From Diprion similis (lineage: Eukaryota; Arthropoda; Insecta; Hymenoptera; Diprionidae), in the NCBI RefSeq assembly GCF_021155765.1, contig NC_060109.1, positions 25,001 to 89,000 of the forward strand: a DNA stretch of 64,000 nucleotides. The letters run 5' to 3'. A model generated the notes under the pieces. The model saw nothing but the letters and a program-made list of their open reading frames with translations. It was not told the DNA's origin and ran no database searches. Of the stretch, positions 24,274 through 36,360 are shown piece after piece. Position numbers and translations under genes: made by a program. How positions within the stretch are numbered: the stretch's first letter is position 1; each line of letters begins with the position of its first letter.

Positions 24274-25575
24274 CAGTAACACATGTAATAGATTTTATTA
24301 TTTATACGGCTACAAAACTCTTCTGTTTTTTTTTTTTTTTTATTTTTTTTTATTCTTTCATCCTGCACTCTGTAAGTATAAAAAATATATTCTTTGATTA
24401 CGGTAATAAATGAAGATAGTCAAGAAGGACCGTATCGTAACCGCAAATAGAAATCTCTTCTCTTGGTGCAAATTTTGGAAATCAATCGTTTTGATTGAAC
24501 GCTTTTTTCAACCCTCTAATCGATATATTTCATCGCCAATATTTCGTACGGATTGTTTCGGGTTCAGTGCAAAATCATATTGTTTAGGTTCGACAAGAAA
24601 TCGTTCGAAACATTGCGATGCAGATTTTTTTGTAATATATCCGATACTCGTAATTTGAGCGACGATATTAATTCATTAATTAGTTTTCAGCCGCGTCGTT
24701 TTTACTTTCAAAAGGGGAGAGAAAGCGATTTTTGTTTTTTTCATCAGCTCGTATTTTTTTTTGTTTCGTTGGTTTTTTTTTTCTCGAAAAATCAACCGAG
24801 TTTTAAGAAAAATCTGTAAATTGGACTCGTGAAAAAAAAAATTTAGAATCTACTAATGAAAACGTGGATGAATATCAGTTTTTTTTTTTTTCAAACAAAT
24901 TCTCATTTTTCGGTGCTTTCGAGTTAATATAAATTACGATATATTACTATAAACGGGATCCAAAGTCTTACAAAAGCGTTCAAAAAATTTTTTAGAGTTG
25001 TAATTCAAATTCACGATACGTACCAAAAGTTCAAAGAAACTTTGAACAGTCTCTAAAGTAACAAAAAAACGCAAAAAAAAAAAACAACAACGAATCATTC
25101 CACTGAAAATGACCCGTCATATCTAATTAGTTTTTACCCCTTTTTATTTATCGACCCAAAGAATATCAAAATCGCGACTCGATTATTAATTTTGTAACTT
25201 TGTGACATAAAATCAAAAAGAAGAATGAAAAACGGTGGTGTGTCTAATAATAATAATAATAATAATAATAATTAAAAAAAAAAAAAAAAAAAACACTCCA
25301 AGCAAAAACAACCTCGTTCCGAAAAAAATATGGACAGTTGTTCTTAATTTTTTTTCAACAGTCGAATTGCAGAGATTTACAGTCTTTTTTGATTCTCCTC
25401 CCCGGTTATAAAGTGTTTCGATTTTCCAGCTAGACTCGTTTTTAATGTTTATCATTTCTATCATCATCAATTCGTTCCTCGAATCATCAAAATCACCGTC
25501 GTTCCTTGTCCGCATCTTGAACCCTTCTCGGCCCCCGGTAACTAGCCTAGTGGGAAAACGAGGGAGGTTCTACTG
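23306..25575. mobile_element. Possible decayed pogo/Tigger-like element (ends only)
   Basis: TA-CAGTAGGACCCGATC at the left and the inverse of CAGTAGAACCTCCCTCG-TA at the right are both flanked by TA, 2270 bases apart. The CAGTnGAACC type of end and the TA flank fit pogo-group elements, and the size fits a full element. However, the ends match only over about ten of fourteen bases and no transposase frame survives, so this is tentative. Confidence 0.25.
23451..25500. other. AT-rich non-coding sequence
   Basis: Poly-A at about 24245-24273, poly-T near 24328-24343, and (TAA)n at about 25238-25272 next to poly-A. No gene is seen. Confidence 0.5.
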
Positions 25576-25915
25576 TATTTCGTCGCGAATATTCGTACGT
25601 CGACGTCTTTGTGTGCGTCTCTACGTATCTACAGTCACTGCGCGGGCTCAGCCGGACGTCCGTACCGAATACCTTGCGTGTAATTCTACGCGGCTGAATA
25701 TAGGTATGTAGGTGCAGAGAGAGAGAGAGAGAGAGAGAGCGAGAGCGAGAAAGAGAGAGAAGGAGAGGCAGAGAGGGTGGCTGTGTGTTCGCCTATATCC
25801 TACCCCCGCATATACACGCGGCGACGACGACCATCACTTTTGCTAGAAAATGCGTTTGGGGGCGCGAGCTGGGCTGCAGGGGCGTACAAACCGCGCCTGA
25901 GACACCCTTCAATTT
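25500..25915. promoter_or_regulatory. CpG-rich block with a (GA)n tract
   Basis: The segment is CpG-rich (for example GCGCGGGCTCAGCCGGACGT near 25641) and contains (GA)n at about 25716-25770. No exon can be assigned. Confidence 0.3.
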
Positions 25916-26945
25916 TTTATCACTCGATTTGTTACATTTCAAAGAAACGATATTTCTTTGTTTTTTGATTTCCGTTTTGTTTTTTGTTTTTTTTCTCTTC
26001 AAACATTCAAAATTTTAACCGAATCGAAGTAATTTTACAGGACAGATTTGTGAAATCCGCAAAAGTTCGAATATTTTCGACACTTTTTTTCTTCTTCTTT
26101 TTTTCAACATTTTTTCAAAAGATGAACGCAAATTTTATCACGAAATGTAAGGAAGTTTCACAACGGATTTGTGAAATTCGAATATCGTCGGTTTTGTTTT
26201 TTTTTTCTTACCAAAATTGAAAACATTCTTTGTTGGTTTATTTATTTATTCTTTTTTTTTTTTTTTTTTCTCCCACACTTTGTTGGACGAAGTATCCCGA
26301 ATTCGTGGATATGGCAGAAATTTTTAAGATCGATTTGAGACGAATTTCGTAAGCTCGTATTTTGCAAATTTTTGTCCAAGTACAGATAATAAATTATCTG
26401 CCAAATATTGCATGAAAAATTTTTGGTAAATCATTCAAACAAAATGTGTTGAAATTAACAAGTTTTAACAAGTGTGATTTCGAGTGAAACGAAATAAAAT
26501 TTGAATATAACAAATTGAAACTAGTATAATTGTTAATTATTTGTAAATAAAATTTCGCATATCTTCATAAAATATGCATAATCAACTATAATAATGAAAA
26601 ATCTAACCAATCAATCGAAAGAAAAATTTACTGAAAAACCAAAGTCGTAAAAAGGCAAAAATATTTTCACCTGGATACGAAAAAATTCGAATAATTCTAA
26701 AATCGGGATAATATTTTCCACACTTATAAATAATCTTGTGAAAGTACCTCGCAAGAACAGAAAATGAAAAACAAAAAAACAAACAAAGAAAACAGTCTTC
26801 CAATTAATCGAACTGCGCGCAGTATAAACTCCGATTTAATCATCTCACACACTTTGCTCTTGTAATACATTATTCGTACACACATATATATATATATATA
26901 TATACATACATACAGACGTACATATGTCTTCCCCATGTAAAATCC
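25916..26945. other. AT-rich non-coding sequence
   Basis: Poly-T near 26251-26269 and (TA)n at about 26884-26903. No gene is seen. Confidence 0.55.
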
Positions 26946-27950
26946 ATCATACATTACACGTGCTGAAAATTTTCCCGGGTCCGGGTCTACGTCGAAACGG
27001 AAGAGAAGGATGAAAGTTGGGAAAATCCAAGTAACATACCCCAAAACGGGATCCAAAAACTACCCCATCTCCCGACGTCCCTGAACCGCGTAGATTCGCA
27101 CGAGGCAGTCTGGAGGGGAGGACAACCTTGCAATATCCCCCCTCCTCCCTCCTCCACCCCCACCCCCACCATAGCCCAGCAAGCGCCGCGAAGCCGCCAT
27201 CCGTACGTCTCGAGGAGTGGGGATTAAATTTTCGGGGGTTGATGGAATTGAGGAGGAGGAGGGAGGGTTTGGGGGCGACGCCGGGCGAGGGGGTGAGTCG
27301 CGGGGAGGGGGGGAGGCACCGCGGGGCAGCAGCCAAGCAACCTGCACCCGGCAACAGCCCCGACCTCGGAAGAACTAATCATTACCCTCCTTCCACCCCA
27401 CGTTTCTGGCCACCCTCTTTCCACCCCTCGGCTCTACTGCCTTAGACTCACCTTTGCCTACGTGTAGCGAGCGGTGCGTGTACAGGTGTCACGCCTGCCT
27501 GTATCCATGTACATCGGGACTATATGCCCATCTACAATTTATATACACGCACATGTATGATATATACTTACATATACAAGTATGTGGGAGGTGCACACGA
27601 GCGTGATACTCTTATTCTTTACGCCACCCTCTCCTACCCTTGTTTCTCCCTCCCTCCCTCCCTCCCTTGCGCTCACGCTCACCCCACGCGCTCTTTCTAT
27701 TCTTCCACATTACGATCACGCCAAGTCCTGCAAGTTCTCAAGGGCTGAGAGGAGAGCACTCGCCACCCCCGCCGGTTTCATCCCTCCGTCACCCGGTCAC
27801 CCAGTCACCTATCTTCGCGTTCCGTATCGCCTGTGTATATACCTATACGTATGTATACTACTGCAACTATATACGTGCCGATGGGTGATACACGTGTTGC
27901 TGTCTTCACCCGGGACGGATTAATCGGTGACTATTTAGAGATCCGATGCC
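26946..27950. promoter_or_regulatory. GC/CpG-rich block with purine and pyrimidine tracts
   Basis: GGA/GGG-rich on one strand around 27240-27320 and CCTCC-rich around 27130-27170 and 27645-27668. The competing open frames on both strands are proline/serine or glycine/arginine simple sequence. I call it regulatory-like only by composition. Confidence 0.3.
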
Positions 27951-29030
27951 TGGATTAACGGGTGATATTACGTTTTTTTTTTTTTAAGGGATATTATTCA
28001 CGCGATTCGTAGAATCGCAAAAATTTTTCATTCTTTATGTAATTGTGAAGTTTTTCTTTTTCTTTTTCTTTTTCTTTTTTTTTTCCATTTTTCCAAAATG
28101 ATAAGACTGGTACACCCCATTCCTCGATTTATATAATACTCACATTTTTATACAGTGAATTTCTTTCTAATAGAGATTACTCGAATACTTTTTGTAATAT
28201 ATTTGCTTTAGACGGAAGAAATTATCGTAAAAATCAAATTTATCATTACAGGGTTGTTGAAATTTGTATATTTAGGAAAGTTGTAAGACGTATTTAATCA
28301 TCTTTCCGTTATTCGTCGTTGAAATATTTCAACCAAATGATATTTGCATTCTCCCTTGACGCTTCCTTTTTAAACATTTCATTACTTTGTTCCATCGGAT
28401 TGCAAATTTTCCACGTACGATGACACATAATACCTTATACATTATGGCTGTTACAATTTTCCGAGTAACATACCGTAATATTACATTATTTTTTTCCAAC
28501 CGGAGAACTATCATTGATATCATTATTATTATTATTATAAATTTCCGCGCAATACTTCGTTGAAACGTTGTGTATACACATTTGCTTCTTTCTAATTGTC
28601 TCATTCTTTTCCTTTCCGAGAACATATCAGTGGATCTTTGAATTCTTTTAATTCCTGCAATTCGTGCTCAGTTCTTTTATCTTCTAGTAAAATTTTCTTT
28701 ATCCGTTCGCGAGATTGTTTTCTACAATTGTTCTTATGAAAACTTCGCAGGCACAATGAAACTAGCAGTAGAGTGGGATTAGTGAAATCTTAAAAATTTA
28801 TCGAAAGATTGTCGCAGTGTTTTTTTTTTTCTCTCTCTTTAATCAACCTTCTTTATTTTAAATTCACCTAAAAATTAAAGAGAATAATTTCAGAATGTTT
28901 TTAACCGCGAATAATGTATAATACTGAAAAAATCTGAATCAGCCAGATTAGATCTCGAGTCCGATAATTAGAGAGTATTTTACCCTAATTTGTGGAAAGG
29001 AACGTGCGTCTGACGTGACGGAATTAATAT
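27951..29030. other. AT-rich non-coding sequence
   Basis: A (CTTTTT)n tract is at about 28050-28085 and (ATT)n at about 28520-28536. No gene is seen. Confidence 0.55.
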
Positions 29031-29139
29031 AACGTCATGGCGAAAATTTTGTACAGGTGGAAAGCGCTCGGTACACGAGCACCTAGGCGCTGGTGCCTAG
29101 GATGCGCTGCAGGGGAAACGGAGAAAGAGAAAGAGCGAG

Positions 29140-29179
<40 letters not shown>

Positions 29180-29720
29180 GGATAAAGGCGCAGGGAAAGG
29201 GATGAATGCGAGGAACAGGGCGCGCGGGCCGAATAAGAGACTCGTCGGCCAAGGGGGAACTAGGGAACACTGCCGAAGCCTACCGAGGTGCAACACGCAT
29301 CTATTGATTCCAGGGCTGCCTGCCCGCCGCCGCCTGCCGCCTGCCACCCGCCTCACACACGCACGAACCTCAGCGCCGGCTGGTATGCAGCCACACGCAC
29401 TCCACTCTCTCTCTCTCTCTCTCGCACGCGCGGGGACATACAACCCCAGAATGCGTGTCACAAGGCTGTCAAACCCTTCGTGCGCCGATAACGACGCAGC
29501 CTATATTCCAGAATGTGGGTAATACGCGCCACTCGTTACCGCTCGGTTTCTCTCTTTCTCTCTCTTTAGCTCTCTCTCTCTCTTTCTCTCCCCGCCCGCC
29601 CGCCCACGTATCGCGCCAAACCCTCAACTCCTGCCGCCCGAATAATTATCCCCGAAAAACGGCGCGTGCATTCGCCTCGCTTTTCGAGACTCGAACGGGG
29701 ATCCGACTTGCCAAGAATCC
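29031..29720. promoter_or_regulatory. GC/CpG-rich block with GA and CT microsatellites
   Basis: (GA)n at about 29139-29176, (TC)n at about 29404-29422 and 29550-29590, and a CpG-rich core (CGCCGCCTGCCG near 29328). Open frames on both strands overlap and are arginine rich. No gene is recognised. Confidence 0.3.
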
Positions 29721-31690
29721 CGGATTTTTGTATACCTTGGTTTTGCATGAACAGAGTTCTCTGAATTTATACGGAATAAAAAGAAACGAATTTAAAAAAA
29801 AAAAAAAAAATGGGCATGCGATTCGCCGAAGACTTTCGATGTACGATCGAAATGAAATCGAATCATGAGGTAACGCTTGAGAGGCATAATTTTCGGTTAA
29901 AAAATAGCACATTATGTAACAAGAGTATAATATACGATTTTATTTTCGACTCAACTCTGGCCATATTAATGACTCGAAAAGAAAAAAAACAGAAAATTTA
30001 TACGTATAAACCCCCTCCCCCCCCCTTCCCATTCGAATATAATTTCGAAAATTCATGAAAGTAGCTACAAGAAAAATAATGGTCCGGCATATTTATTCTA
30101 TATCAACAACATCAAGAATTCACATGATAATCAATTGATATATACCTTTTATACGGTAACGAAAATAATTGCAAAATTGTTACCACGTTATTGACTTAAA
30201 AGTATTTTCTTTTCCATCAGATATATCAGACTGAAGACTAAGATATTATTGAAAGTTTATAATAATGCAGAGAGATGTAATTCAAAATGGAAAAGTAAAG
30301 GAGAAAAGCATTGAAAAATTTTTAAATTAAGTTTGCGAGAAATATGACCTCGTGTTTCCCGTAAATGTGGGAGAAAAGTGCTCGTTTTTTCTCACAGATA
30401 ATAAAGCGAAAAAGTAAAGAGGAAATAATATGTCACTTTCGTTGCGCTTTGCAGGTCAAGAAAAGTGAACATTATGGTTGAGTCGGAAATGAGAAGAAAA
30501 AAATAAAAAATAAAAAAATACGTGGGTTAGGAAATTATTTCAACATTTCAAAGTATCTACTAAAAATTCCTTAAACTTCAATACTTCTGACAATACAATA
30601 AAAATATGTTGCTCCGTGCGAAAGGTTGGCGAGATTTTTTGTATTCGTTATACAGATCAGCTGATTCGATTTAGTATATCACAAGAAGCGCGCTGCGATA
30701 ATACTGCTTCTACATATAATACACAATACGCTTATGAGAATATTACTGTGATTATACTTTATGCAGAGAAAATAAATGGATGGTTAATAATGTGTCAGCA
30801 GAAGGAAGTGAAGCAGTCATCGATCACCGATACAGGCAATGAATTAATAGAAGAAGGTTCTAGAAAATAATAATCATCATGTTTCTTCTTCTTCTACGTG
30901 ATGCGTGTTTCATAAAAATTGGTTTACATCGAGCAATGTTCGTTAGTGCAAAAATTGTTATTAAGAAAAGAATTTCTATTGCATTGAACAGAACTTCTCC
31001 ACTACGTCGTGTATTTCGTATTTCACCGATTGAAGAAAATATTTGAAAACATCATTTGATAATAGCAGAGCTTTCACCGAAACAAAATAACCTCTGTTAT
31101 GATGTACGCATAATATAATGTACACGTGAAAGGAGGATCAGAGAAAGAAAGAGGAAAAAAAAAAAAAAAACGTGATAAAACAACGAGCAAGAAATTAACC
31201 GTCCTAATATTCTGGTGCGCTATCAAGTGTATGTACGTAAATATATGCGCATAAGAGAGGGTACAAGACTACACTAACACCGTGCCACAGTAACAGGTTC
31301 TCGAGCAATTTCCATGTGCATGAAATTGAAAGAAACAAATATGTATACATACAACGTTACACCAGGAGTAAATAAGGTGGAAAAACAATTGAAAAACGCG
31401 ATCAGTTACTCGGTCATTCGTAGAATCGGTGTACAGCATAATACAGCCGCAACAACAATAAACCACCCAAGCCAACTGCGATGCCCTTGCACGCGGATTA
31501 TAGCTATATACACACGCATTCTACACAATACCTGGCATGCGTCGCATCCAGTACTTTGTGTACGAATGGGATTCAAATACTCTCACACACATACACAGAG
31601 GACATCCAGAAAGCTCATCTATGGGAGAAGAAAGGCTGAAAAACGTGTAAATTCAGCCTAATAACGACGTTGAATACGGACTACAAGACT
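29721..31690. other. AT-rich non-coding sequence
   Basis: Poly-A near 29792-29808 and 31156-31170. No supported exon. Confidence 0.55.
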
Positions 31691-32790
31691 ACAATTGCTT
31701 GCATCGACAGAATTTAACGATTTATTTTAAAGAGGGTATAAATACGCCTTTGCGTATTCCACCCGCGATGCGGCAAGTAGAAAAAGCGATGCACAATCAG
31801 ACAGGCAGACTAATAATGCAGCCGGTGTGCAGGCGCATCGGTTTACCGGCGTGGGTGGCGGGTTGCCTGAACCTGCGGCTGCCCGGCGATCGTCGTTTGT
31901 TAGTTAACGACGTCATAGGAGGACAGGATGATCACAGGAGTAAAAATCACTAGGAAAAACTGCTGCACGCTAGTTACAAATCTGCGTTATAAAATATTTG
32001 ATATATGATATATACTACTACTTACGAAAAAACGAGCCGGCGATCGGACATTCAGCGGCCCCTTGATGCCGGTTGACAGTTGCGACGGCGCAGAGAAGAT
32101 CACGGGTTACTCAGTTATTGTTATTATCGTCTGCACCCTTTCACTGCACTGCGCATCGTGTTTATATCAAAGAAATTAGAGCTCAGGATAAGTAGTAGAA
32201 CGCAACGCAACGCGACGCGACGCGATGCGAATTAGCAGGTGAATGACAACCGACTGGACCGAGGTAAGGAGCAGCACGACCTACTCGAGTAACGCGTGTT
32301 GTGTTGTCGTTTGACGATTTTGTCCGCGGGTTGCAGACGCCGGGTTGCGACGGCGTGTAGAGGGTGGCGCGAAACTGCGACGCTCCTGCTTTTCGCCGGT
32401 TTAGCTCCTATTTCGCCCGATTTGCAACGGTCGGAGTAACGGCGCTCGGCGCATCGCTGCGAACCTGGTTCACTGCTCGCAAGGCGGCAGCTCTGCTACA
32501 TCCCCGAAGCGGCGGGAACTTTATTCTCGTTATTCGCCCTGCGCGTTCCACCCTTCCTTCCTTCTTTCCTGCTCGCCCTCCGGCGTACTGGACTCTTGGA
32601 AGGGCGGAGGGAGGGAGTCACCCCTAAAATTCGGAGCGTTGCGTTGCGCCGCTCGAGCCATGCTCTTCAGAATTCGGAACTCACGTTGTTCACCGAACTG
32701 ACGACGCCTCGGTCGATCACGGATTTCACGCAGCTTCGCTCTTCCTTAGTCGTCGTTGCATATCGGGTTGAAAAAAATTCTACACGAATA
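31691..32790. promoter_or_regulatory. CpG-rich promoter-like region with TATA and initiator motifs
   Basis: A TATAAATA box on the plus strand at 31737-31744, a TATAAA on the minus strand at 32166-32161, and an initiator-like CTCAGTTA (32110-32117, plus) lie in CpG-rich DNA. An array of CGCAA/CGCGA pentamers is at about 32202-32229. A donor gtaagg at 32264 follows a short frame on plus; a donor-like gtaagt on minus starts at 32025. Together they suggest one or two start sites, possibly divergent. No downstream exon is identified. Confidence 0.4.
32243..32263 (+). CDS. Possible first coding exon, seven codons (MTTDWTE)
   Basis: An ATG 130 bases after the initiator-like CTCAGTTA opens a frame ending exactly at the donor GAG/gtaagg. 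Short first exons are common in insects, but there is no protein similarity to test and no next exon located. Treat it as a hypothesis. Confidence 0.2.
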
Positions 32791-33859
32791 TGTGTACCGA
32801 CAACGTTTTAAAACAATTCACGTTTATCGTGGGAATTTTTAATCAATTCAATTTTTCTTTTTTACTCACGATAAAAAGGATCATTTTTAAAGCACCGTAT
32901 AGCAATTAAAATATACTGCTTTCATATGTTTTTAGGTATATTTCAGCATAAGTGCCGGAACGTACTAAATTTTTCCTACCAATCGTATATTTGTTTTAAT
33001 TTTGATTCAAATAAAAAACAAAACCTAAGACTACATCATTTTTGTATGTAAGATAAGATGAAAAAAAAACAAGGTCATGAAACTTCTTTATTGCTTCCGA
33101 GATTGATAGAGTAGAATTTTAGCCGGAGAATTTGAAAGATCAAGAATCAAAAATTTGTTTACTGACTCCGGAACGGATGTTACTTTAGGCGTTAAAAAAT
33201 TATGCTATAACGTAAGAGCTTCGAAATTAAGTTCGATCTGTTTTTTTTCAGTTGAAATGTATGGATTTGAGATTTCTTTTTCCAAATTGAAAAGACATTA
33301 CGCTTCAATATGGAATTCGACTCTCTTGATTTTGATCATTGGAAGTGTTCATTCATTTAAAAATTCATTCATTCTGGATAGTGAGGATGATGTTCTATAG
33401 GATTGCAAAATACGATACAGCGAAACCTGATAAGATGAATATACATACGATTCGCAGATACGGGTAATATTCAGCATTTATAAATCTACTTTGTTGCATA
33501 TTTCGATCCATCGCAATCACAATTGTCACCCGAGAATGGAATGAATGAAAAATATTTGACTTTTATGTCTGCTTTTCGAACATGGGATTTAAAATGTCAA
33601 TTAACAATACCTCGTCACTGAGTAAACTTTTACTCTTAATAAATCGACTTTGAATTGATATATTTCACTCCAAGCTAGGACGAATTATTGCAAATCAAGC
33701 TTTAGAATCTCTTTAAGAGATTAAAGTCATTAGGAACGATAATTTTCAATAAACAAAATTTTTCTGGGATTGGCTAAATACGTATGACATCAAACATATG
33801 GTTTACATATAAAGGAAATAGAATTCGCAATTCCTACAATAAAATTTATACTTGACAAC
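32791..33859. other. AT-rich intergenic sequence
   Basis: No gene or clear repeat is seen between the CpG-rich block and the Rieske 3' end. Confidence 0.5.
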
Positions 33860-34223
33860 GAATTCTTTCTCAAATGTTTTATTCTATATTCTAGTCTGTA
33901 CAACTTATAAGTTACACAATTAATATAGCCAATAATTTTCTCCGGGTCCGACAAACTGGAACTATTCTTTTTTCCGCTTGATTCTTTGTTATTTTCTCTG
34001 ATATAAATAGTGTGACATTTTGTTATCTAGGGTAATAATGACCGCGTAATAATTATCGATGCAGGGTAATCCGTATAATTCCACCGTAATATAAACCAAA
34101 CGATTAGGAGAAAAATTTAATCTCCTCAACTCGAACGTTCACATAACGATGAAACAACAGTGATAATCATTGTTAAATATTACGCCAATTTTCTACTATA
34201 AGCCTCAAGACCCGTTCCTGGAC
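33860..34223 (-). other. 3' UTR and polyadenylation signal of the Rieske gene
   Basis: Downstream of the stop codon (34226-34224) the minus strand runs about 340 bases to an AATAAA at 33883-33878. I place the transcript end just past it. The exact cleavage site is inference. Confidence 0.5.
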
Positions 34224-36076
34224 TTAGCCGACGACAACCGTGTTTTCGACGAACTCGTAGGGTGGAATCTCGAGGTTGAGGGGCGCCGGACCCTTCCTGA
34301 TTCTGCCACTGGCGTCGTAGTGAGATCCGTGACACGGGCAATAGTATCCGCCAAATTCACCGGCGTTAGCGATCGGCACGCATCCCAAATGCGTACAAAT
34401 TCCAATCACGATCAGCCATTCCGGTCGCTGTACTCTTTCGTTGTCGTGCTGCTGATCTCGCAGTGTTCCCACGGCCACGCTTTGCTCCCTCGCGATTTCA
34501 TCCGCCTTCCTAAAAAGCGTTTGTCAGATTAAAGCGTGCGTAACCACGAGCTTTAATTGAATTTAATCGAACCCGAGGTAAAAATTCTGATCGAATCTTT
34601 TTAATTCATTCTTTACCTGTGCCGGATAAAAAGGGGTTTTCCACGCCACTTGAACACCATGCTCTTGCCCTCCGGTATGTCGTCCAGCGCAATTTCAACC
34701 TTTGCCATGGCTAATACATCGGCTGATGCCGCCATTGAGGTTACGAACTGCGTTACCACAGTCTTTGCAGAATATGCGCCAGTAATTGCAGCCGCTGTAT
34801 TACAAAGGAGAACCGTTTGATTCACAGACAACTAATTACTACTTCATTTTATTTTATTCTTTGGGACAGAAGTAGTTCCGAATCAAACTATCTTACTTCT
34901 TGTATTATTTCAGAATTGTCCCAAAATTTTTACACCACAAAAACAACCAGATTCTTCACATTCATTTTTGACGATAGATCGCATGATACATTCGATCAAG
35001 AGATGGAACTGTAAAATTGGAGCATTAAGATTACCATTGAAAGATTGTTTTCAAAGTCACAAAATGTACCATAATTTACTGACTTAGGTTGTATTTACCT
35101 TCGGGTCCTGGGATTATCCTTTTTAAACACTGCGACCGTATTTCGAAACTCGAATAAATTTTTCAAACACATTATAGCGAATTTTCAAAGATTCTCCATA
35201 AATTTTCTAGATCAGATTTTAGAAAAAGATACGAGAGAATGTACAAGATGTGCAAAATCTTTTTACTCACCTCCAGTAAACAGGTAGGAGAACGTTTTAC
35301 GAGCATCTTCCGAATCTCGGCTTCTAGTCGTCGGGTCCATAACATCCTTTCTTCGATAGGCGGAGAAGTCTGGTACGCGAATATCCGTGTGTCCCAGACG
35401 AATTTGTTGCATTGCGCCGATCGCTGCGAAAATAAATCAAAGAGAAAAACCGTTGAGAATCGAATCGAATTGCTAAAAACAAGTGAACATTTAAAGATTA
35501 AAAATAATAGTCTGCTGCTCGGTCGGTAAGAAGATTTTAATGAAAATCCACGATACCAAAGAAAAGTAACGGAATCAAAAACGAGGTTTATTTGTCAAAC
35601 AGAAATAACCGAAAGAAAAATCGATCGATCCGTTCAAATGATAAAGTATGCATAAAATAAAAATGTTAAATTACAAATAGAACACTGCGCTCTGTCGGTA
35701 AAACAAATAAATTTAGAGAGATAGAAGTGCGCGTGAACGACAGAAAGTACATGTTACGCATGCAATGGCAATTCGTTACATAATGCGATTTGATCCGTGT
35801 GTTTTTAGGGGTGATACTCAATTTCCCGAGCAATAATTGTGCGTGTTTTGCATCGAGTAAAGACGCACCTGTTATGCCTGACCGTACGCGCAACTGTCCG
35901 GTGGGAAGAGTCTGGCTGAGCGAATAGCTGGTCTGCCGTTCGACGTCTGACTTCACGACGACTTTGGTCTTTTGCACCTTACCTGAGCCTGCAGCTGGCC
36001 ACAAACCATTCGGGATTGCGGCGTTGGTCGCCTTGAGGTACGGCGAGAGGTTCGACGTCCTCGCTATCACGTTCAT
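34224..36076 (-). CDS. RFeSP: Rieske iron-sulfur subunit of mitochondrial cytochrome bc1 complex (complex III)
   Basis: The protein carries electrons from ubiquinol to cytochrome c1 in the inner mitochondrial membrane. Four coding exons on the minus strand, 36076-35869, 35423-35271, 34794-34617 and 34509-34224, join with GT-AG introns in phases 1, 1 and 2 to give 274 residues, the usual animal length. Exon 1 (residues 1-69) is a basic, serine/threonine-rich mitochondrial presequence. Exon 2 contains [19 protein letters not shown], typical of the mature N-terminus. Exon 3 carries the single membrane anchor (about 121-145, alanine/threonine/valine rich) and the hinge. Exon 4 holds the cluster-binding boxes CTHLGC (C218, H220, C223) and CPCHGSH (C237, C239, H240). 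By family knowledge C218, H220, C237 and H240 bind the 2Fe-2S cluster and C223-C239 form a disulfide. All are intact, so the gene should be functional. The start ATG at 36076 is the first in the frame and lies after a stop-rich leader. A poly-A signal (AATAAA on the minus strand) is at 33883-33878. I am confident of the identity. Confidence 0.97.
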
Positions 36077-36360
36077 CGTGACGATTTTGTTTCTAAACTT
36101 CCTCTAAATCGAACAAATATATCCCGTCCAACGCCAGCACGGTTCACTCGATCGCGCACCAGAAGCTAGCCCGACCGACAGATATGGCCGCCCTGTTGGA
36201 ATATTAAGAGCGATTTTACGCCTCGCCGATAGAGGGTTTCAACACCTGCTGCCCTCTGTCGCATCGCGAATGCACCATGCATCGGTTAATTGGCAGCCTC
36301 TCAACCGCCCGCCAAGTCTTCGGTTGTTTCGAATTTGAATCAAATGTCCGTTAGCGAGCT
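36077..36360 (-). promoter_or_regulatory. 5' UTR and promoter region of the Rieske gene, with a CTCF-like motif
   Basis: The first ~110 bases upstream of the ATG are a plausible 5' UTR. No TATA box is visible, as expected for a housekeeping mitochondrial gene. Further upstream the minus strand carries CAGAGGGCAGC at 36258-36248, matching the core of the CTCF consensus, and an oppositely oriented, weaker partner (GATAGAGGG) at about 36228-36236. The region is richer in GC and CpG than its surroundings. The transcription start is not determined. Confidence 0.45.
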
